From positions 11,639,716-11,703,715 of the forward strand of contig NC_087067.1 of NCBI RefSeq assembly GCF_963678635.1: a stretch of 64,000 bases of DNA, read 5' to 3'. Position 1 is the first letter of the stretch, and each line of letters begins with the position of its first letter. Below are positions 30,595-35,539 of this stretch, in pieces. The position numbers were made by a program, and so were the translations under genes. The notes under the pieces were generated by a model. That model had not been told where the DNA came from, made no database searches, and saw only the letters and a list, made by a program, of their open reading frames with translations. This stretch comes from Symsagittifera roscoffensis (Eukaryota; Xenacoelomorpha; Acoela; Convolutidae).

Positions 30595-32424
30595 ACGCAC
30601 AAAATATATTCGATTTTACAAAACTAGGGTTCCGGACTATTAAGAAAAATGAGGATCCATGACTAATCAAGCAACAAAGATATTAGGTCTTTATACTTAA
30701 ACTTGTAACACACCTCAATACACCATAAATTTATTGCGTGAAGAGTTTTTGCGTGAAAAAAAGGAAAAAAAACGCTAGAACACTTTTTGAAAAGAGCAAG
30801 AACACGTTTGTCTCTGTGTCATACTCGTTGTTTGTTTTTCACAGCTGTCCTGTGAGTGGTGACTTCGACTACGTGTCTCAATTCAGACGGGACTGGTTCG
30901 TTCCCTTCTCCTACCAGGCACAGGTGATCATATCCCCAGATGGCAGTACACTGCAGAGTGTGTTCTACATATGCCAGTACTCGCTATGCGACACATCTCC
31001 CGACTCAAACGAAGTCTGCCAAGGTCGGTCGGTTTATCTTAAATGTTTTGAAAAATATGGAGGTGAAATATTACAAATAATGAAAAATATATCCCACACA
31101 CATTGGATTCTTTTGATTTGGGCGGCATTTTGTACTCCTAGCACACTTGGACCTACATTTCAGACGTACTTAGTGACTGAAACGTTAGAAGTGAAGGGTG
31201 CAAGGGCTGAAATGCGAAATGCGCGATAGCCAATATTTTGGCATGTCCAGTGAAATGTTATAGCAATAGCACCAAACGACCAGAGTTGCATGATTAAAAT
31301 CAACCTGATATAAATGCGATTTTAATCGAAGAGTAAAAATTTAAGAAAATCAACCGCGCTGTTTAATGCGTCATCCTGCCAAGGGCCGCAGTAAAAATAC
31401 AACGCAGCACTTTTCAACACTTTTGGATTTGTCCATTCCAGCCTCAGAAACCGACTGGGATTGGAAAACTGTGGAAACTTGAGTTCTGTTTTCGGGTACT
31501 GAATCAGTAATTTCACGTGAATTAATTGATTCTTGAAACAAAAAAAAGTTTTCAGTAGAAAACCAAAATAAATCAAGATAAAATAATAAAAATTGGATTT
31601 AAATCAATCAAGAATATACTGCTGTTTTATAGACGAGTCGAGTTGTCCTGGATCGTCAAACAGGAACAGACATCGCCGACAACTGGCATCGACAGCTTCA
31701 AATCTGAAGAAAGGACTTCTGTCTGTAAGCATTCACTTCGAAGTTGGGACCGCCCAAGCTGAAAGTGAGGTTGCGGGAGGACAAGTTTATGACCAGAACA
31801 GACCAACGAACGCACAAGGTCAGTTTACCCCCCCCCCCCCCCCCCCGCCTGCAATACTTTACCCCCCTTCACTGCAGTGTTTGGATCTCCTTAACATGCT
31901 CCACTCCTTTCAAGAAAGGGGGGACATTGTTAAGTAGATCAAAATGGTCGATTTTTCGACCAATCAGAATGCAGCAAAATTAGAATTTTCAATAGAAAGT
32001 TCAGTGCTAATTTACTGCATTTATTTATAGGGGTGGAGATTCTTAAATAGGTACCATAGGGGGGGGGGGGGGGGGGGATTTTAGTTAGATCCCAACACAC
32101 ACCTACAAAATTTTTACCCCCACCCACTCAGCAAATTTTTTTATAGCTTCAACTTTTGTTCTTATTGTCCATTGATATAAGGGTTATTTAAATTTTTGTT
32201 ACATTTTCTAATTGCTTAACTTTTCACCCCAATGTTTAGACACTGAATACCACAACACAGAGGGCGACGGATCTCAACCTGACAATCCGGCCCTGACCCA
32301 AGCGTCCACACCTATCATAGCATGTCTAGCAGGAGTGATTGTACTTCTAGTTGCCGGCATAGGGGGTGGTTACTTATGGATTCTGCGGACTAAAAAGAAA
32401 GCTGCAAATCCTGCAATTCATTGA
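239..32424 (+). CDS. EGF-like/SEA/ZP-domain type I membrane glycoprotein, 20 exons (uromodulin-like)
   Basis: Exons inferred from frame and splice sites: 239-280, 987-1053, 1298-1435, 1961-2098, 2396-2524, 2724-2960, 3872-4032, 7072-7288, 8004-8270, 8620-9294, 9517-9519, 9642-9748, 10050-10246, 23399-23574, 27055-27174, 27677-27920, 29329-29484, 30845-31023, 31633-31818, 32240-32424. They total 3624 nt, or 1207 residues plus TGA. The order is signal peptide, about 15 EGF-like repeats (residues about 20-690), SEA-like domain (about 692-795), ZP domain (about 810-1090), basic cleavage site RHRR (about 1100), transmembrane helix (about 1172-1194) and a short lysine-rich tail. EGF exons are mostly phase 1-1, as in other EGF genes. 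ZP proteins are cleaved near the membrane and polymerise into extracellular filaments, and a similar role is inferred here. All splice sites are GT-AG except the GC donor at 2525. Intron 13 carries a complete LTR retrotransposon. The domain calls are firm; the exact orthologue is not known. Confidence 0.88.
369..920. repeat. Degraded MITE-like sequence in intron 1
   Basis: The stretch AGGTGAGGCTCTAAGATTTTT near 370, followed by a G-rich block, and the C-rich block near 885-900 resemble the ends of the hAT-type MITE family seen at 22745 and 32903. No target duplication is visible and divergence is high. The rest of intron 1 shows nothing else. Confidence 0.3.
987..9294 (+). CDS. Exons 2-10: array of about 15 EGF-like repeats
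   Basis: The first repeat (exons 2-3) has six cysteines but no calcium-binding motif. The next fourteen each carry a D/N-I/V-D/N-E-C calcium-binding start: exons 4 and 5 hold one each, exon 6 two, exons 7-9 several that straddle introns, and exon 10 (675 nt) five in a row with no intron. Many repeats have N-glycosylation sequons (NGS, NGT, NCS, NVS). Exon 7 ends in phase 0 right after DECI, unlike the phase-1 rule elsewhere, and exon 8 starts in the matching phase. The packed five-repeat exon suggests past intron loss or internal duplication. Confidence 0.88.
2525..2723 (+). other. Intron 5 with a non-canonical GC-AG boundary
   Basis: Exon 5 must end after position 2524 to keep phase 1 and join exon 6 as G|AC (Asp of the next D-I-D-E-C motif). 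The bases there are G|GCTAGT, so the donor is GC, not GT. Reading on without splicing meets TAG at 2527. The acceptor TTTTTTCAG before 2724 is canonical. Confidence 0.65.
3394..3530 (+). repeat. Dispersed repeat, copy 1
   Basis: This stretch in intron 6 matches 51197-51340 in the same orientation with moderate divergence. Both begin TCAGTGAAGAGAAAAACCG and run through a Leu/Phe-free AT-rich body to CTTCTTTT. The type of element is unknown. Confidence 0.6.
4330..6900 (-). pseudogene. Decayed LINE (endonuclease plus reverse transcriptase) inside intron 7
   Basis: Read on the minus strand, fragments appear in the normal LINE order. An apurinic-type endonuclease piece containing DIVCLHETR lies at 6433-6753, and more endonuclease-like sequence at 6111-6329. 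The linker before the reverse transcriptase with LKKAKQPD is at 5354-5638. An RT piece with a QAG-F-like motif lies at 5063-5287, and the RT tail with KVYRTCLRSALLYSYESW at 4710-4925. C-terminal LEHVLRM-like and RNRSQWRAL-like traces run down to about 4340. Many stops and frameshifts, and a 24-bp tandem duplication near 5025-5070, show it is dead. The clade looks RTE-like, but this is uncertain. It sits antisense to the host gene. Confidence 0.72.
7439..7588. repeat. CpG-rich foldback in intron 8
   Basis: An otherwise AT-rich intron has a 150-bp island rich in TCGCGAC and CCGCGAC words. Bases near 7439-7462 are nearly the reverse complement of 7565-7588 (TCGCGACTAATT against AATTAGTCGCGG). 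It may be a small foldback element. It has no coding signature. Confidence 0.45.
9517..9519 (+). CDS. Exon 11: 3-nt microexon
   Basis: The triplet ACG is preceded by a long T-rich tract ending TTTTAG and followed by the strong donor GTGAGTAC. Exon 10 ends with a single T and exon 12 begins with AG, so direct joining gives the stop TAG. Including ACG gives T-AC and G-AG (Tyr, Glu) and opens the frame into the SEA-like domain. The neighbouring splice sites offer no other in-frame solution that I could find. Confidence 0.68.
9642..10246 (+). CDS. Exons 12-13: SEA-like domain
   Basis: Exons 9642-9748 and 10050-10246 encode about 100 residues lying between the EGF array and the ZP domain. The pattern matches SEA domains: an N-terminal strand (FEAQILV), helices with SSETYRYF and MLRGKLVSASV, then a hydrophobic strand (FIVYMNFTF). 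The GSVVV autocleavage motif of mucin SEA domains is not present, so cleavage at that site is not expected. A basic RARR stretch follows. Exon 13 ends in phase 2 and joins exon 14 as AG|A. Confidence 0.65.
10510..10603. repeat. Left part of a palindromic MITE split by the LTR element
   Basis: The words ATGCTAGTCATACAATTTCC and CATATATGAAAAAAT recur, inverted, at 22225-22275. The same family lies at 38205-38332 and 38868-39006. The LTR retrotransposon inserted into this element. Confidence 0.55.
10609..11603 (+). repeat. 5' LTR (995 bp)
   Basis: It begins TGTAGAAATGG and ends AAAGACGACA. The boundary at 10609, not 10617, is supported by the shared TGTAGAA in both LTRs, the TG start, a 5-bp target duplication and the polypurine tract that abuts the 3' copy. 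It should hold the element's promoter; no clear TATA box was singled out. Confidence 0.92.
11605..11622 (+). other. Primer-binding site
   Basis: TGGCGCTCCTGGGTGGGC lies one base after the 5' LTR. The initial TGG pairs with a tRNA CCA end, and the next base implies a G discriminator, as in Ser or Arg tRNAs of some species. I could not match it to a specific tRNA. Confidence 0.7.
11678..12781 (+). pseudogene. gag: gag polyprotein, interrupted by one in-frame TAA
   Basis: The frame starts at ATG 11678 and meets TAA at 11957-11959. It stays open in the same frame until TGA at 12779. It encodes a retrotransposon Gag: an N-terminal region with NWADWRKHF, a capsid-like middle with EFSRRIRSLG, and a single CCHC zinc knuckle (CX2CX4HX4C, near 12690-12735). 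Its last 52 bases overlap the next frame, which is shifted by -1, the usual gag-pol arrangement. The TAA could be a disabling mutation or a readthrough codon; a disabling mutation is more likely. Confidence 0.85.
12730..13911 (+). CDS. pol: pol, 5' part: aspartic protease
   Basis: This 393-codon frame lies -1 to gag. The protease active site LVDTGATINLI lies near residue 130, and a flap-like region follows. The frame then runs towards the RT start but closes at 13911, because the run of nine C bases at 13857-13865 puts the reverse transcriptase into another frame. The visible break is at this homopolymer. A sequencing error there cannot be excluded. Confidence 0.85.
   Translation: MSPEEFGSFKLPRAGALNMHQGGFVPAEIKNQQRVNYPSATSNPSMYRLDPTTSPQVQMRGEGFRGTEQVQTLFHQTTPSRPEEPKQLTSIQCQTESSLEFVSVCRVPEAPFGLIAEAILGGLPVKALVDTGATINLIRSEVYHNLTTAPPLRPYKGTLETADGRQVGVEGWVTANLELGSIDDEVEALVVPELKVEMIIGLRSLKEHECSLDFQCDNLWTGRKEGSIVPLQYEILKVTSYPKHSPEDDNYWDVNSSHSTPLTEPHTSLGGSNVESPYAMGDVVEGLPPVSQDPEVQGMQEEGSMDFQVRAKQHLDEDIEKILELAAPEVTGTERDRLKQLISTYRDVFALTDAELGQTKLVTHRIDTGDLAPIKIPPPSNISRKNADHQGRS
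13826..17041 (+). CDS. pol: pol, main part: reverse transcriptase, RNase H, integrase
   Basis: This 1071-codon frame has an arbitrary first ATG; homology starts a few codons in. RT motifs include DLASGYW (about residue 98), the MPFGLSNAPGT block and FLDD (about 161). RNase H follows with DTDAS (about 308) and the REALAVVQAVKWF block. The integrase has an H-H-C-C zinc site (about 580-620), catalytic Asp residues in AADILGP (about 651) and HTDQGKNFG (about 711), and Glu in GQVERHN (about 746). A GPY/F module (WDGPYVV, about 885) comes next, then an acidic, proline-rich tail ending in an arginine-rich stretch. All catalytic residues are present. The long tail beyond GPY/F is not a known domain. 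Confidence 0.95.
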   Translation: MILETWPLSRSPPHRTSPAKMPIIRDEVKSMLEKGVIQPSKSPYSAPIVLQTKKDGSWRFCVDYRKLNDVTVKDAFPIPKIHQTFDALNGQKYFSSLDLASGYWQVPVAEEDRHKTAFVTPDGGFYEYVMMPFGLSNAPGTLQRLMNEFFRDHMWKWALVFLDDVLVYSKCEDDHFAHLKATFQLLREANLKLKPKKCRLVQKEVTYLSHIIGNEGIQVDPKKVEVVENWPVPKTVKGVRSFLGFCNYYRRFVKDFAGIASPLSSLTKKKVPFIWNDECQIAFDRLRKELITAPVLEIPDYTGTFILDTDASNTSLGAVLLNVNNGEERPLVYASRVLSKTETNYSTTKREALAVVQAVKWFKPYIWGVKFVLRTDHSSLQWLFRQKEPDGMTFRMQQQLQEFDFNVVHRAGAKHGNADGLSRMLEEGPDWMPGEKEKAFGSCPEPMSLELALQKAKQHQVETVTMISETQEEDEEEMITWERTPSEKSTLQREDDAMSQVFYWAESGGDAGDMPSLGTNLIPKEQAIQYGPEALAYWSRWNELSIRGGVLYKKWFPRDDLRPVLQTIVPATGRKEILNQLHSSQISGGHFAVEKTLARFRQRFWWPTMRTDVEKKIQWCLTCAARSTGGKKRVAGLVPFKVGIRFNTLAADILGPMTLAAKSRAKHILVMTDLFTKYAIAVPLVSTDSAEVAREIVENWVLKFEAPNILHTDQGKNFGSNLILEMCRLLGIDKSRTSPYHPQGNGQVERHNRVIADVISKYCADNPRTWDTVLPFLNFVYNTTVHRTTGATPFNLVHGQECQYPIDLFYPKPYDEVPTQDGFVEWLDEQFRDAHSSARELLGTNQRRQKDQYRKRVHGEPYATGDKVWVWAKEKIKSKKFFLPWDGPYVVLAKVSEVNYKVAKPSTPAKTRYLHFNMLKPYVGENMQSNETSHPKRPTPSRSVRFFDDPEIRDDELEMAIGETHELRPLRLPASRLPPNARLNDKPLENPNPIEDPNQNEVEVVETYDAAELETRRGDDHLNAPADQELAPLEPNESLELRGEHEAEGEGRPSRRRRPPVRFGIDEFKRG
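17042..17340 (+). other. pol-env spacer with A-rich and T-rich runs
   Basis: This is non-coding. It holds an A9 run near 17089, an A19 tract near 17119 and a T10 tract near 17291. It may hold a splice acceptor for the env mRNA (TTTAG near 17318), but this is a guess. Confidence 0.4.
17341..19725 (+). CDS. env: env-like class I fusion glycoprotein, in-frame TGA before its tail end
   Basis: The main frame runs 17341-19473 (710 residues). It has an N-terminal signal peptide (WLVGLAILLLLGVW), several N-glycosylation sequons and a furin-type site RVKR at residues 138-141. A hydrophobic glycine/alanine-rich segment follows directly, as in a fusion peptide, then a heptad-like helix region (about 185-225). 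A transmembrane helix lies near 641-663 with a cytoplasmic tail after it. TGA at 19471-19473 closes the frame, but the same frame then stays open for 83 codons to TGA at 19723, with Tyr/Pro-rich sequence like a tail. The layout resembles baculovirus F-type and errantivirus Env proteins; family placement is an inference. Confidence 0.85.
19726..20366 (+). other. Non-coding stretch between env and the accessory frame
   Basis: I see no convincing frame here. A purine-rich tract, GAGGAGGGGAGGATGAGG, lies at 19725-19742 and could be an internal polypurine tract. The A-rich run before 20367 is unremarkable. Confidence 0.4.
20367..20982 (+). CDS. Accessory ORF(s) of the retrotransposon, unknown function
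   Basis: Two overlapping frames lie between env and the 3' LTR. The first (ATG 20367 to 20768, 133 codons) starts with a hydrophobic stretch (SFILRAFFTILVC) followed by basic and acidic segments. The second (ATG 20659 to 20982, 107 codons) is rich in Arg/Ser and ends in an acidic, Ser-rich tail with a helix (RDLFDEIRHTIGAEEY). The first loses sense-like character where the second gains it, so they may be one protein split by a frameshift, or two products. I recognise neither. Retroviruses and some Gypsy elements carry accessory genes in this place. Confidence 0.5.
21185..21196 (+). other. Polypurine tract
   Basis: AGAAGGGAAGAC directly abuts the 3' LTR start at 21197. This is where plus-strand DNA synthesis of the element would begin. 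Confidence 0.65.
21197..22214 (+). repeat. 3' LTR (1018 bp) with a 23-bp internal duplication
   Basis: It is identical to the 5' LTR apart from about two substitutions (10616/21204 and 11421/22032) and a second copy of the 23-bp word starting TCAGATGTTATTT near 21360-21406. It is followed by the GAAAG target duplication at 22215-22219. Confidence 0.92.
22220..22740. repeat. Right part of the split palindromic MITE, then plain AT-rich intron
   Basis: Bases 22220-22275 complete, in inverted order, the MITE begun at 10510. From 22290 to 22740 I see no gene or recognisable repeat. Confidence 0.45.
22745..23141 (+). mobile_element. Non-autonomous hAT-type MITE (397 bp) with 8-bp target duplication
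   Basis: The ends CAGGGGTGGAT and ATCCGCCACTG are near-perfect terminal inverted repeats. The element is flanked by ATCACCAC on both sides (22737-22744 and 23142-23149). The 8-bp duplication and CAGGGG-type ends indicate a hAT-mobilised element. A poly-G run follows the left end. Relatives lie at 27945, 32903, 39679 and 50824. Confidence 0.85.
23284..23375 (+). repeat. CA-rich microsatellite just upstream of exon 14
   Basis: Imperfect CACA/CATA repeats end about 25 bp before the exon 14 acceptor. They create His/Thr-rich open frames that are artefacts of the repeat. CA tracts are known intronic splicing enhancers in some genes, so a role is possible but unproven. Confidence 0.8.
23399..31023 (+). 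CDS. Exons 14-18: zona pellucida (ZP) domain
   Basis: The exons are 23399-23574, 27055-27174, 27677-27920, 29329-29484 and 30845-31023. ZP-N begins near VYLTCHWDGMEVLV and includes the conserved cysteines in SCELEE and FNCSS. ZP-C includes LRCEYF, ESCWI, the YCPVSGDFDY turn, VFYICQYSLC and EVC. The spacing and the CP-D...F...C.C order are those of ZP-C in uromodulin and related proteins. Phases run 2-1-1-2-2-1 and all junctions are GT-AG. The first acceptor, before 23399, lies just downstream of a CA microsatellite and has a poor pyrimidine tract. Confidence 0.85.
23921..23944 (+). repeat. CT microsatellite
   Basis: An uninterrupted TC dinucleotide run in intron 14. Confidence 0.9.
24881..25103. 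repeat. Perfect 102-bp inverted repeat with a 19-nt loop
   Basis: The left arm (24881-24982) is the exact reverse complement of the right arm (25002-25103). The 19-nt loop contains CCATGCCATGG. The arms are GC-richer than the surrounding intron and have no stop-free coding signature. The transcript of the host gene would fold here into a long perfect hairpin. It may be a foldback transposon, a hairpin-RNA source or an assembly fold-back artefact. Confidence 0.9.
25222..26694 (+). mobile_element. hAT transposon, internally deleted (1473 bp)
   Basis: The terminal inverted repeats begin CAGGGCCTTTCAAAGGTTAAT and end with its exact reverse complement. The 8-bp duplication CTACTGAT flanks both sides (25214-25221 and 26695-26702). 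The subterminal regions are rich in ATTAATCGATTAA words. It encodes a truncated transposase. Full hAT transposases are about 600 residues, so about one third is missing. Confidence 0.93.
25433..26510 (+). pseudogene. hAT transposase remnant (BED finger plus hAT C-terminal domain)
   Basis: The first part (ATG 25433 to about 26060) has a BED-type zinc finger (CHGKVGNEPCERI followed by HVKSFH) and the start of the RNase H-like fold, with SLLIDGWS. The second part, in another frame (about 26060-26510), has the C-terminal hAT dimerisation region with SDIVERFFSSAGY. The core between them, with the later catalytic residues, is absent. An internal deletion with a frame change, near 26060, explains this. 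The protein cannot be an active transposase, though the element could be mobilised by a relative. Confidence 0.85.
27945..28165 (+). repeat. Degraded hAT-type MITE fragment in intron 16
   Basis: It contains GGTATTCGACCCCTTAAG and AAGGCGCCTTTACAGCCAAAAT, diverged versions of internal words of the MITEs at 22745 and 32903. No clear ends or target duplication. The rest of intron 16 shows a short direct duplication (TTTAAGAACTACATGCAC, twice near 28220-28257) and the hairpin at 28821. Confidence 0.5.
28821..28848. repeat. Short perfect hairpin
   Basis: GTGCTGAAATTAC and its reverse complement are separated by two A bases. It is an intronic palindrome of unknown role. Confidence 0.75.
29681..29978 (+). 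repeat. Left copy of a 0.3-kb inverted repeat pair
   Basis: This stretch in intron 17 is the reverse complement, with moderate divergence, of 36292-36573. It contains three degenerate copies of GTTGATTTATTGTAGCCC. The two copies lie 6.3 kb apart. Confidence 0.75.
30537..30592 (+). repeat. CA microsatellite in intron 17
   Basis: A nearly perfect CA dinucleotide run. Confidence 0.9.
31633..32424 (+). CDS. Exons 19-20: cleavage site, transmembrane helix and tail
   Basis: Exon 19 (31633-31818) carries NRNRHRRQ, a furin-type consensus just after the ZP domain, in the position of the consensus cleavage site of ZP proteins. The following strand (LLSVSIHFEV) may act as the external hydrophobic patch. 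Exon 20 (32240-32424) carries the membrane helix (ACLAGVIVLLVAGIGGGYLW), stop-transfer residues RTKKKA and a TGA at 32422. An intron with 20-nt C and G homopolymers separates them. Confidence 0.83.
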
Positions 32425-32902
32425 ATTTTTTTTTGAGTTTATATAAACAGCTTTCACTGAGGCTTAATGAAAAACTGGCGGATGTTCAACAAACCACCAT
32501 ATCTACAACCGCCATTTCTTGAAGCCGAAATTACATCAAATTTACCTAAATTACATCGGAATTACATAACAATTGCTTAACAACAGTGAAAATCAGCTGT
32601 TATGTTGTATAATATTATTAATTTTTGGCTTGTTGGAATGGTAATTTTATTTTCGGTTTGTTGGCTGTTCGGCTTGTTGGCCTACCACCGAGAAGAAATA
32701 CCGTCAAAGTGATATTTTTTGATGTTGCTTTTAAAAGGTTTTCAAGAGTGATCGTAAAAATATCTGATGTATTTTTGATTTTGGTTGAGTGTGTTAATGA
32801 ATGTGTGTTGCAATTAAAAAATTTCTTATTGATGCTATTTTTGAAGAATTACAAAGAGCAGAACAAATCATTATGCAGCATGATAAGATTCGATGTTGAC
32901 AT
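32425..32902. other. Sequence downstream of the EGF/SEA/ZP gene
   Basis: This presumably includes the 3' UTR. I did not find a convincing AATAAA signal close to the stop. ACATCAAATTTACCTAAATTACATCGG near 32533 is a short degenerate repeat. No gene is seen. Confidence 0.4.
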
Positions 32903-33837
32903 CAGCGGCGGGTTTAGGGGGGGGGACCAGGGGCCGATTTAGGGAGGGGGACCAGGGGCGGATTTAGGGGGGGGGGGGCGGGGGGGCGGCGGACGCCCCT
33001 TCCCTCAGGGATTCGACCCCCTGCCGACCCAAAGGGTCCCCCCTTTGATACTTTTTCAGAAATCCATTTTTGGCCGACCGACCTTAAAATTTTTCTAAAG
33101 GCGCCTTTGGCGCCAATATATACTAACTTTGAGGGGGAGCGCGCGCCAAAAAAAACGCGTTTTTTTTGTCAAAATGTTTCAAAAAGTGCCCAAAAACGGA
33201 TTTTTTTACTGTTTTTTCAAAAATTTGCCTGCGGCCCAGAAAATTTTGCCATAAAAGGGGCAAAACAGTGCTTTGAGAGAGCTCAAAAAATCAATTTGGT
33301 CGACCTAAAAAAAAAAAGTCGTCAAAATTTTTGAAAATTTTTTGAAAATCCGCCCCCCCCTCGAGAAAATCCTAGATCCGCCCCTGGGGGGGACGCTTTC
33401 TTCCTCAGGGGTTCGACCCCCTGCCGACCCAAAGGGTCCCACCTTTGTACTATTTTCCAATATCCATTTTTGGTGATGTACCCTAAAAGTTTTCTTAGAA
33501 AACATTTTTCGGCGCGCACTCCCCCCTCAAAATTAGTATATAAAGGCGCGCGCCTTCGGTGCCAATGTATACTAATTTTGAAGCCGGAGCGCGCGCCGAA
33601 AAAACGCAATTTTTTGGTCAAAATTTTCCAAAAAGTGCCTAAAAACGCCTTTTTTCGGTCTGTTTTTTCAAAATTTTGCAAGCGGCGCAGAAAATTTGGC
33701 CGAAATAGGGACAAAATAGTGCTTTAGGAGAGCTCGAAAAATCAATATGGTCGACCTAAAAAAAAGGTCAACAAAATTTTCGAACAATTTTTGGAAAACC
33801 GCCCCCTCCCCTCGAGAAAATCCTAGATCCGCCCCTG
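32903..33837 (+). mobile_element. Tandem composite hAT-type MITE with one outer 8-bp target duplication
   Basis: Two related MITE units lie head to tail, the first ending near 33386 in ATCCGCCCCTG and the second at 33837 with the same end. The left end is repeated about three times (CAGGGGCGGATTTAGG-type words at 32903, 32928 and 32953). The whole block is flanked by one duplication, GTTGACAT (32895-32902 and 33838-33845), so it moved, or grew, as a unit. Poly-G runs mark the left ends. Confidence 0.82.
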
Positions 33838-35500
33838 GTTGACATATATATTCATGACAAGGTGCGGGTCTTTGCTGAACGGTATAAAATGCCAAAAAAA
33901 TGCCAATTTTTTTCGAACTATCCTGAAACTCCAAAAAAAAACACTCTTTATATACTGCAGTCCAAGATTCAGAAGCATTTTGTAAGAAGCCAGACTCAAA
34001 AAATTGCCATTACTAGGCATGGGTTTTTTCGATTGTCCACAAGCAATTTCAGCAGCGAAATCCCTTGTCTAAATGTTGAAAACATTGGAACGGAGTTTAA
34101 TCACAATTCACTGTGGTTTAAGATCATGTTTAAAAGGTTTTATTTGGTTTCCGCTTAAGCCTAGAAAAGTCAGTGCCAATTGGCCGCTTCACTTTCGTTC
34201 ATTTCAAAAAATGACATTTTAGGAAATTCCACCAACCGCAGTGGGGGGCCATAATTTAGTTCAATATCTTTGGATACCAGGGGTGCAGAAACCTCCCCCA
34301 AAAAACTCACTCCCCCAAAAAACCTCCCCCACTCCTTAATTTGCATTATCCCATCCTGAGGTCAAGGTGCTCGACATATGTTTCGACTTCAATAGTCGAG
34401 CAAGCGCAGTTTTGCGACGAAAAAGTGGAGACCAAAAAGCAGTTTTAAGCCAAGGACAGTCAAACAGGTCGAGTACTGTCTCTTTTTCAAAAATCTTGTT
34501 TTTTTTTCTCGAAATTAAAAATAAGGAGCAAAGTAGATTTGCACAAAAAACTGTGTCAATGTTTTGAATTAGGAAATAATCAATTTAGGAATCTTGTTAA
34601 CCGCAAACCGAAAAAAATTTGAGATGCATGTTTTTGAAATTGAACCTTTACTGACTTATGGGACTTAGGGGAAGAAAAAGTAGTACTGCAATTACCTTTT
34701 TACAAATATCAATTCTAGATTTTCCCGACTTTTTGGTGCAAATGAAGGAAAATTCATGCATTCATGCATCTTTTTTTTCGGTTCCAGATGATACTCAAAA
34801 CATACCCCCATGTGGTCAAGACATTTGAAAAATATCCTATTTCAGTCGAAAAAGTCAGTAACAGTCAAGTAACAGTCAAGTAACGTCAGTAACAGCCAAA
34901 AATTGGATGTCATTTTGAATTTGAATTTCATACCTTTAAAAAAATTAAGAAAGGAAATTAAAGCCTCAGACTGTCTTTGGAAGTTTACAAAAAAGTGCTG
35001 CAAAAATAATCACTTCAAAAACATGCTGAACAAATTTCACAGCCGGCATACTTTTTTGCAAGTTTGGAACAATAGCTTAACATAACTGGTTATATCAGGT
35101 CAAAACCTTCAAGGCAAAACAACGGGTAATGGTGCTAATGCCATTTAAGTTGCAAAAGCAGCCTCAATGATAGAAGAAAGTGCGATAAAACGGTGTCGCT
35201 GATTTTTTTATTAGTCTATTTAGCTCCGGGACACGATGCTAGCACATTTTCTCTCATTTTGAAAGAAAAATGTGCTAGCAAAGCGAACCTCTAGCCATAA
35301 ACCTTAATCGTTACCTTATTCTACTGAAAACAACAATTTGCTCAAAAGTTTAATTAGCTTTTAAATCGCAGCATCAGTAATCAATACTCTTTTCATTCAT
35401 TATTAATCAAATCCAAGATAATGATGCAAATGTTAATTGCTGGCGGTTAATGCAAATCTCTATCAAGTACTTATTGTTAATCTTATCGTCTCCGTGAAGA
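33838..35500. other. Non-coding stretch with a hairpin and short tandem repeats
   Basis: No gene is supported. A TAACAGTCAAG short tandem repeat lies near 34858-34890. A 14-bp-arm hairpin (TGCTAGCACATTTT and its complement) occupies 35237-35280. Confidence 0.5.
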
Positions 35501-35539
35501 AGTTTTTGCAGCTTTGTCGTTGGCGATGATCTCATGGCC

